From NCBI RefSeq assembly GCF_022430545.2, contig NZ_CP092488.2:744001-808000 (forward strand): 64,000 bases of DNA, written 5' to 3'. How positions within the stretch are numbered: position 1 is the stretch's first letter; the number at the start of each line of letters is the position of its first letter. Position numbers and translations under genes: made by a program. Below the pieces are notes generated by a model, which did no database searches, was not told the DNA's origin, and worked only from the letters and a program-made list of their open reading frames with translations. This document shows positions 59,319 to 64,000 of the stretch, in pieces. The DNA comes from Mycobacterium paraterrae (lineage in GTDB: Bacteria; Actinomycetota; Actinomycetes; Mycobacteriales; Mycobacteriaceae).

Positions 59319-60182
59319 CTATTTCAGCAGACGCGACATCCGCCGGTCGGCCAGCACCTTGCCGCCGGTCTGGCACGTCGGGCAGTACTGAAAAGACTTG
59401 TCGGCGAACGACACTTCGCGGACCGTGTCGCCGCACACCGGGCACGGCAGGCCGGTCCGGGCATGCACCCGCATGCCGGATCGCTTCTCCCCCTTGAGGG
59501 TCGCGGCCTGCTGGCCGACCGACCTCGACACGGCATCGGAGAGAACGGAGATCATCGAATCGTGCAACGCCGCCAGCTGAGCCTCGTTGAGCTTGCCGGC
59601 CGTCGCGAACGGCGACAGCTTCGCGACGTGCAGGATCTCGTCGCTGTAGGCGTTGCCGATGCCGGCGATCACCTTTTGGTCGGTGATGACGGATTTGATC
59701 CGACCGGTGTTTCCGGCGAGCAGCTTGGTGAGGTCGTCGAGGCTGAGCGATAAGGCGTCCGGGCCTAGCGCTGCGATGCCGGGGACTTTCAGCGGGTCGT
59801 CGACCAGCCACACGGCGAGGCGTTTCTGCGTGCCGGCTTCGGTGAGGTCGAAGCCCGGCGCCTCGCCGGGCGGGCCGAGGTGGACTCTGAGCGCGATCGG
59901 ATTCTTGCCGGGTTTGAGCGGGGTGGCCGCCAGCTTCTCCGACCAGCGCAGCCAGCCGGCCCGGGAGAGATGGGTGATCAAGATGAGCTCGCCGGCCCGC
60001 ATGCCGAGGTATTTGCCCCAGCGGTCGGCGCCGGTGACGGTGAGGCCGTTCAGCGCGTTGATCGGTGGGTCGAACGTCTTGAGCACCGAGAGGGCGGCGA
60101 CGTCGACGCGGCCGACGGTCTTGCCGACGGCGTGCTGGCGGAGGTAGTCGGCCAGCGCCTCGACTTCGGGCAGTTCAGGCAT
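59319..60182 (-). CDS. Fpg/Nei-family DNA glycosylase, full length
   Basis: The 287-residue protein (Rv0944 homologue) begins MPELPEVEALADYLRQ, with the catalytic Pro2-Glu3 of the Fpg/Nei family, a Lys in ADRWGKYLGMR at the beta-hairpin position, the helix-two-turn-helix (NAYSDEILHVAKLSPFA) and the zinc finger CPVCGDTV...YCPTCQTGG. It would excise oxidised bases and cut at abasic sites. In M. tuberculosis the corresponding gene is, as I recall, shortened and lacks the N-terminal catalytic part; here both halves are intact. Confidence 0.9.
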   Translation of the reverse strand: MPELPEVEALADYLRQHAVGKTVGRVDVAALSVLKTFDPPINALNGLTVTGADRWGKYLGMRAGELILITHLSRAGWLRWSEKLAATPLKPGKNPIALRVHLGPPGEAPGFDLTEAGTQKRLAVWLVDDPLKVPGIAALGPDALSLSLDDLTKLLAGNTGRIKSVITDQKVIAGIGNAYSDEILHVAKLSPFATAGKLNEAQLAALHDSMISVLSDAVSRSVGQQAATLKGEKRSGMRVHARTGLPCPVCGDTVREVSFADKSFQYCPTCQTGGKVLADRRMSRLLK

Positions 60183-60198
60183 GAGTCCAGTGTGCCGG

Positions 60199-60588
60199 TT
60201 AGCGGCGGGCGCTGCGGGTGACCAGCGACAACACCCAGCTGACGATCGACAAGACGATCGCCGCTTTGATCGCGGTCCACCAGAAGTTGTCGATGGCCAG
60301 ACCCCAGTGGGTCGTATTGGCGGTGATTCGCGCGGTGACCCAGAGCATCAACGCGTTGACGACGACGTGGAACAGTCCCAGCGTCAGGATGTAGAGCGGG
60401 ATCGACAAGATCTGCACGACAGGTTTGATGAAGGCGTTGACCAGCCCGAAGATCACCGCGACGACGAAGATGATGCCGATGCGCTGTAGGCGGGTGTCAC
60501 CGCCGACGAAGTACAGCCCGTGGACGAGCTTGGTGACCACCCACAGCGCCAACCCGGTTAGCCCGGCCCGGATGACGAAACCTGTCAT
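60199..60588 (-). CDS. Phage-holin-superfamily-IV-like membrane protein
   Basis: The 129-residue protein has four hydrophobic helices (VIRAGLTGLALWVVTKLV, RIGIIFVVAVIFGLVNAFI, VVQILSIPLYILTLGLFHVVVNALMLWVTA, WWTAIKAAIVLSIVSWVLSLV). The NAFIKPVVQILSIPLYILTLGLFHVVVNALML motif is characteristic of the small membrane family annotated as mycobacterial four-TM phage holin. There are no phage genes around; most chromosomal members are of unknown function. It lies between the PGRS gene and the Fpg-like gene on the same strand. Confidence 0.88.
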   Translation of the reverse strand: MTGFVIRAGLTGLALWVVTKLVHGLYFVGGDTRLQRIGIIFVVAVIFGLVNAFIKPVVQILSIPLYILTLGLFHVVVNALMLWVTARITANTTHWGLAIDNFWWTAIKAAIVLSIVSWVLSLVTRSARR

Positions 60589-60623
60589 GGGGTGAAGGTA
60601 CTCGGCCGGGGCCGCCGCACGAG

Positions 60624-63600
60624 TTACACGTTGTGTCCGGGCGTGCCGGGTGTCCCAGGCGTGCCCGTGGCACCGGTACCGCCTGGGCCGCCGTAGCCGC
60701 CCGGACCTCCCGGCCCTCCATTGCCGCCGTCGCCGGCCGGACCGGGATCCGTGCCGCCGTCACCGCCGTCACCGCCGTAACCCCCTAAGCCACCCGCCAC
60801 TGTGTCGGTGCCGAAAATGTCGTCTCCGCCGGCGCCACCAGGCCCGCCGTCTCCACCGTCGCCAACGCTGCCTGTTCCACCATCACCTCCGGTGCCTCCT
60901 GGATAGAAGTACGCAGGGCCACCGCTGCCGCCCGCCAACAAGTTGCCGCCGGGCCCGCCGGAACCGCCGTCGCCGCCGACGCCGCCTAGGTAGCTGCCCC
61001 CGCCGCCACCACCGCCTCCGCCGCCGCTGCCGCCACTGACACCCTGACTACCCCCGGCCCCGCCATGACCTCCTGGAACGCTGCCACCAAAGCCGCCGTT
61101 GCCACCGTGGCCGCCGCTTGGGTGTCCCGACGCTCCGGTACCTCCGGTGCCGCCGGTTTGCAAACCGTTCCCACCGTTGCCTCCGTTACCGCCCGCCCCG
61201 AAAGAGCCGTAACCGCCGTTACCGCCGTCGCCGCCCGTGACACCGCTTGAACCGCCAGCACCTCCGTCGCCGCCATCACCTCCGGCGTAGCCAATGGTCG
61301 CGCTGGGGGGAGCGCCGCCGAACCCACCGTTGCCCCCGTAACCGCCATGAAGAGCGCCGTAGCCGCCCGAACCGCCGTCGCCGCCGTCTCCGTTGAGGTC
61401 GGCGTAGCCGTCGCCGCCCCTACCGCCGTCACCGCCGTAGGCGCCGCTCCGCCCGGCATCCCCGGCGCTGCCTGTGCCGCTGTGACCGCCCATGCCGCCT
61501 GCGCCAACGTTGGCGCCGTTCCCGCCGTTGCCGCCGTCGGGGTGGCCGGCGTAACCGTCGCCCCCTCGGCCGCCGTCACCGCCCCAGCCGCCCGTGCCGC
61601 CGGTGCCCGCGCTACCCGCGGCGCCTGTGTTCCCCGCACTGCCGTGGGCAGCGGTCCCGCCGCTCCCGCCGGCGCCGCCATTACCGCCCGTGCCGCCCGA
61701 GCCGCCAAGACCGCCGGCGCCACCGTTTGAACCGGCCGCCCCTGCGGCTCCCGTACCACCATTGCCGCCAGTGCCACCGGTAGCGCCCTTGCCGCCAATG
61801 CCGCCGTTGCCGCCATTGCCCGACGTCGACCCACCCTGTCCGCCGGCACCTCCGTTACCACCCGACCCACCCGTCTGACCTGTGACGCCGTTTCCGCCTG
61901 CCGCTCCTGCGGTACCCGGCGTCGTCCCATTGGCTCCAGTGCCACCGGCGGCCCCGTTACCCCCGTTGCCGCCGGCGCCACCGTTGCCGACCGAGCCGCC
62001 GTTTCCACCCGCGCCGCCGTTACCGCCAGAAGCGCCGGCAGTCGTCGGGCTAAATCCGTTACCACCGTTGCCGCCGTTGCCGCCGCTGCTAGGAGTCGAC
62101 CCCACCGATCCGTTCGCGCCGGGCGTCAGGCCTGTACCACCGGTGCCCGCCGCCCCGCCGCTGCCGACGTTTCCGCCATTACCACCCGCACCACCATTCG
62201 GTGTTGCGGCGTTGCCGGCGCCACCAAGGGCCCCATTCCCCGCGCCGCCACCGTTGCCACCGTTACCCGCATTGCCGCCGACACCGGCTTGTCCAGTGGT
62301 GCCATGAGCGGCCGTACCGCCGGCGCCGCCGTTACCCCCGTTACCGCCAGCGCCACCGTTGGCGCCGCTGCCGCCCGCACCACCGTTTTGACCCGCCGCG
62401 CCAGCAGTACCGTTGACTCCCGAGCCACCGACTCCACCATTGGCGCCAGCACCGCCAGCGCCACCGTTACCCCCGTTGCCCGCGGTCGCACCGCCGAGAC
62501 CACCGGCGCCACCGTCCCCCCCGGATCCACCGGCCTGCCCGACCGTCCCGTTGCCACCGGCAGCGCCCGCGGTAGCCGAGGTCGCACCATTAGGTCCGGC
62601 CGCCCCGGCGAACCCATTGCCCCCGTTGCCGCCGGAACCGCCGTTACCGACGGAGCCGCCGTTTCCTCCGGCGCCGCCAGTGCCGCCAGAAGCACCCGCC
62701 GTTGTGGCATTGAAACCATTCCCACCGTTACCGCCGTTACCGCCGGTGGTCGGGGTCGAACCCGCCGACCCATTCGTGCCGGAGGTCGATCCTGTCCCGC
62801 CGGTGCCAGCCGACCCGCCGCCACCGACGTTGCCGCCGTTGCCACCCGCGCCGCCGTTCGGCGTGGCGGAGTTTCCGGCGCCCCCAGCAGCGCCGTTACC
62901 CGCGCCGCCACCGTTTCCGCCATTGCCCGCGTTGCCCCCGGCACCAGCGTTGCCCGCCGTGCCGTGGGCAGCAGTACCACCAACCCCGCCGTTACCGCCG
63001 TTACCGCCCGCGCCGCCGGCGGCCCCGCTGCCGCCGGCGCCACCGTTTTGACCCGCCGCGCCCGCTGCACCGTTGACGCCGGAACCGCCGGCACCTCCGT
63101 TGGCACCGGAACCACCGGCGCCACCGTTGCCTCCGTTGCCCGCGGTCGATCCGCCCAGACCGCCGGCACCTCCGTTACCGCCGGAACCACCGGCCTGGCC
63201 CACCGTGCCGCTGCCACCGTTCGAGCCTGCGGTGGTGGCGGCCTGGCCGTTTGGACCGGCTGTTCCGGCGTATCCGTTTCCGCCGCTGCCACCGGCTCCG
63301 CCGTTTCCTACCGATCCGCCGGCACCGCCTGCGCCGCCGTTACCGCCCGAAGCGCCTGCAGTCGTCGCGCTAAACCCCCCGCCGCCGTTGCCGCCATTAC
63401 CACCGGTCGTCGGCGTCGACCCCGCGATCCCGTTGCTGGCACTGCCGCCGATACCGACGTTGCCGCCATGCCCACCCCCACCGCCGTCGATGTGGCCGGC
63501 GGATCCTCCAGCGCCACTGGCTCCGTTACCCGCTGCGCCGCCGGCACCACCATTGCCCGACACGGAGCCGCCATTGCCACCGTTGCCACCGTTACCGCCA

Positions 63601-64000
63601 TTGCCACCGTTGCTCCCGGCGGCTGTGGAGTAGACGCCATTCGCGCCACTGCCACCGTCACCACCGTTACCGACGGCTCCGCCGTCGCCGCCGTCACCGC
63701 CGGAACCGCTCGTCGAGCCGGTCGTGAAATTGAAGTAGCCGTCGCCGCCTTTGCCGCCGTCGCCACCGGACGTGACCGCGTTTCCGTCTACACCAGACCC
63801 GCCGGCCACACCCCCGCCGGTACCGCCGGCCCCTGCCGCACCGCCGCCACCACCGAGACCTATCGAGCCCGGGTCGCCTCCGTCGCCGCCGTCACCGCCA
63901 TCGATGTGGGCCGAATCACCGTCAAGGCCAAGACCTCCTGCCCCTCCAGCGCCAGCGTCGCCACCAGCCCCGCCGGCGCCGCCATTTCCGGTAGCGCCGT
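60624..64000 (-). CDS. PGRS-type glycine-rich protein (5' end outside window)
   Basis: One frame stays open from the window edge to TAA-type termination at 60624 and encodes over 1,120 residues of GGAGGNGG-type repeats with interspersed Asn, Ala, Ser and Asp, ending GTPGTPGTPGHNV. This is the PGRS domain of PE_PGRS proteins; the PE domain and start codon would lie beyond 64000, so the class is inferred. Three stretches recur every 660 bases. Asp-rich GGDGG runs, as in calcium-binding parallel beta-roll proteins, occur near both ends. Such proteins are surface-exposed or secreted. The internal ATG-like start near 63809 is probably not real, because coding continues upstream. Confidence 0.85.
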   Translation of the reverse strand, partial: GATGNGGAGGAGGDAGAGGAGGLGLDGDSAHIDGGDGGDGGDPGSIGLGGGGGAAGAGGTGGGVAGGSGVDGNAVTSGGDGGKGGDGYFNFTTGSTSGSGGDGGDGGAVGNGGDGGSGANGVYSTAAGSNGGNGGNGGNGGNGGSVSGNGGAGGAAGNGASGAGGSAGHIDGGGGGHGGNVGIGGSASNGIAGSTPTTGGNGGNGGGGFSATTAGASGGNGGAGGAGGSVGNGGAGGSGGNGYAGTAGPNGQAATTAGSNGGSGTVGQAGGSGGNGGAGGLGGSTAGNGGNGGAGGSGANGGAGGSGVNGAAGAAGQNGGAGGSGAAGGAGGNGGNGGVGGTAAHGTAGNAGAGGNAGNGGNGGGAGNGAAGGAGNSATPNGGAGGNGGNVGGGGSAGTGGTGSTSGTNGSAGSTPTTGGNGGNGGNGFNATTAGASGGTGGAGGNGGSVGNGGSGGNGGNGFAGAAGPNGATSATAGAAGGNGTVGQAGGSGGDGGAGGLGGATAGNGGNGGAGGAGANGGVGGSGVNGTAGAAGQNGGAGGSGANGGAGGNGGNGGAGGTAAHGTTGQAGVGGNAGNGGNGGGAGNGALGGAGNAATPNGGAGGNGGNVGSGGAAGTGGTGLTPGANGSVGSTPSSGGNGGNGGNGFSPTTAGASGGNGGAGGNGGSVGNGGAGGNGGNGAAGGTGANGTTPGTAGAAGGNGVTGQTGGSGGNGGAGGQGGSTSGNGGNGGIGGKGATGGTGGNGGTGAAGAAGSNGGAGGLGGSGGTGGNGGAGGSGGTAAHGSAGNTGAAGSAGTGGTGGWGGDGGRGGDGYAGHPDGGNGGNGANVGAGGMGGHSGTGSAGDAGRSGAYGGDGGRGGDGYADLNGDGGDGGSGGYGALHGGYGGNGGFGGAPPSATIGYAGGDGGDGGAGGSSGVTGGDGGNGGYGSFGAGGNGGNGGNGLQTGGTGGTGASGHPSGGHGGNGGFGGSVPGGHGGAGGSQGVSGGSGGGGGGGGGGSYLGGVGGDGGSGGPGGNLLAGGSGGPAYFYPGGTGGDGGTGSVGDGGDGGPGGAGGDDIFGTDTVAGGLGGYGGDGGDGGTDPGPAGDGGNGGPGGPGGYGGPGGTGATGTPGTPGTPGHNV
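61590..63420. repeat. 660-bp in-frame macro-repeat inside the PGRS gene
   Basis: The motif encoding GxTPTTGGNGGNGGxxFxATTAGASGG recurs in register at 62041, 62701 and 63361, exactly 660 bases apart. The segments between (VGQAGGSGG..., AAHGT..., ATPNGGAGGNGGNVG) repeat in the same order. Two full units (62041-62700 and 62701-63360) and a partial third (about 61590-62040) are visible, diverged mainly at synonymous positions and Gly/Asn/Ala swaps. Confidence 0.8.

Noticed and set aside
60199..60588. Holin-like gene as evidence of a prophage
   Set aside because: No integrase, capsid, lysin or attachment repeats nearby; this family is commonly chromosomal.
60650..63633. Long Pro/Ala-rich plus-strand frames opposite the PGRS gene
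   Set aside because: Antisense of GGN/GGA codons always gives Pro- and Ala-rich open frames; no start-site or composition signal supports them.
1..64000. CRISPR array
   Set aside because: No regularly spaced direct repeats with unique spacers; the only dense repeats are PGRS coding repeats and the three 16-bp-spaced operator copies.

Overview
The window is a high-GC mycobacterial chromosome segment. Gene content and order match the Mycobacterium tuberculosis Rv0996-to-Rv0944 neighbourhood read in reverse: glpR-rimJ-glp/moeA1-galU, ruc, moaB2-pepD-mprB-mprA, rpmF, the accA2/accD2/fadE operon, purN-purH, sucC-sucD, uvrD1, chorismate mutase, pgi. A glycine-rich PGRS protein at the right edge and a GjpA-type protein point to a slow-growing Mycobacterium, but I cannot name the species. 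The colinear core is interrupted by genes that I do not associate with this locus in M. tuberculosis. These are the catabolic and regulatory block at 1-7.6 kb, a zinc-ribbon MscL, a fatty-acyl-AMP ligase with GjpA, a ClC exchanger, an LGFP lipoprotein, a thiolase-like gene and a two-gene ATPase cassette.

Layout. 0-7.6 kb is accessory: a STAS gene; a small catabolic cluster (extradiol-type VOC enzyme, TetR, NTF2-like protein, FAH hydrolase) with two matching TTGACT-N3-AGTCAA operators; a divergent SDR and MmyB-type regulator; and an ArsR-SRPBCC-mycothiol-enzyme operon with a 26-bp perfect palindrome. 7.6-12.4 kb holds tRNA-Ala(CGC), the gephyrin-like cell-division pair (glp, glpR) with rimJ and galU, and divergent 5-formyl-THF cyclo-ligase. 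12.5-15.2 kb has a small secreted protein, an FkbM methyltransferase, the CIRCE-controlled zinc-ribbon chaperone ruc, a SAF protein and a zinc-ribbon MscL. 15.3-23.1 kb has an unlisted 42-residue ORF, moaB2, pepD, mprBA (with an MprA-type box), rpmF preceded by an apparently frameshifted Cys-rich mini-gene, then the acyl-AMP ligase and GjpA.

23.5-32 kb is a tightly overlapping six-gene operon (AtuA-like, acyl-CoA dehydrogenase, carboxylase beta, carboxylase alpha, acyl-CoA dehydrogenase, enoyl-CoA hydratase) that looks like a branched-chain or isoprenoid acyl-CoA degradation route. 32-43.7 kb holds ClC, a DUF1707 protein, a MoxR-VWA pair, an LGFP lipoprotein, an esterase, purH-purN, perM and the Rv0954 homologue. 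43.9-46.8 kb is a steroid-regulon-like island bounded at both ends by KstR-type boxes.

46.8-50.1 kb carries two adjacent P-loop ATPases. They sit behind a near-consensus promoter overlain by three GTAC-centred operators spaced exactly 16 bp; this is the best candidate for an undescribed module. 50-60.6 kb is housekeeping (sucDC, an M23 peptidase, uvrD1, chorismate mutase, pgi, an SDR, a full-length Fpg/Nei protein, a holin-like membrane protein). The chorismate mutase gene is preceded by an aromatic-rich leader peptide (MLNAQWRFFYGYRPAVPVV) and mutually exclusive hairpins ending in a strong terminator-like stem, which looks like ribosome-mediated attenuation. The last 3.4 kb is one PGRS coding region built partly from 660-bp macro-repeats and running off the window. 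The only gene-free stretch longer than 300 bases is 23141-23571.
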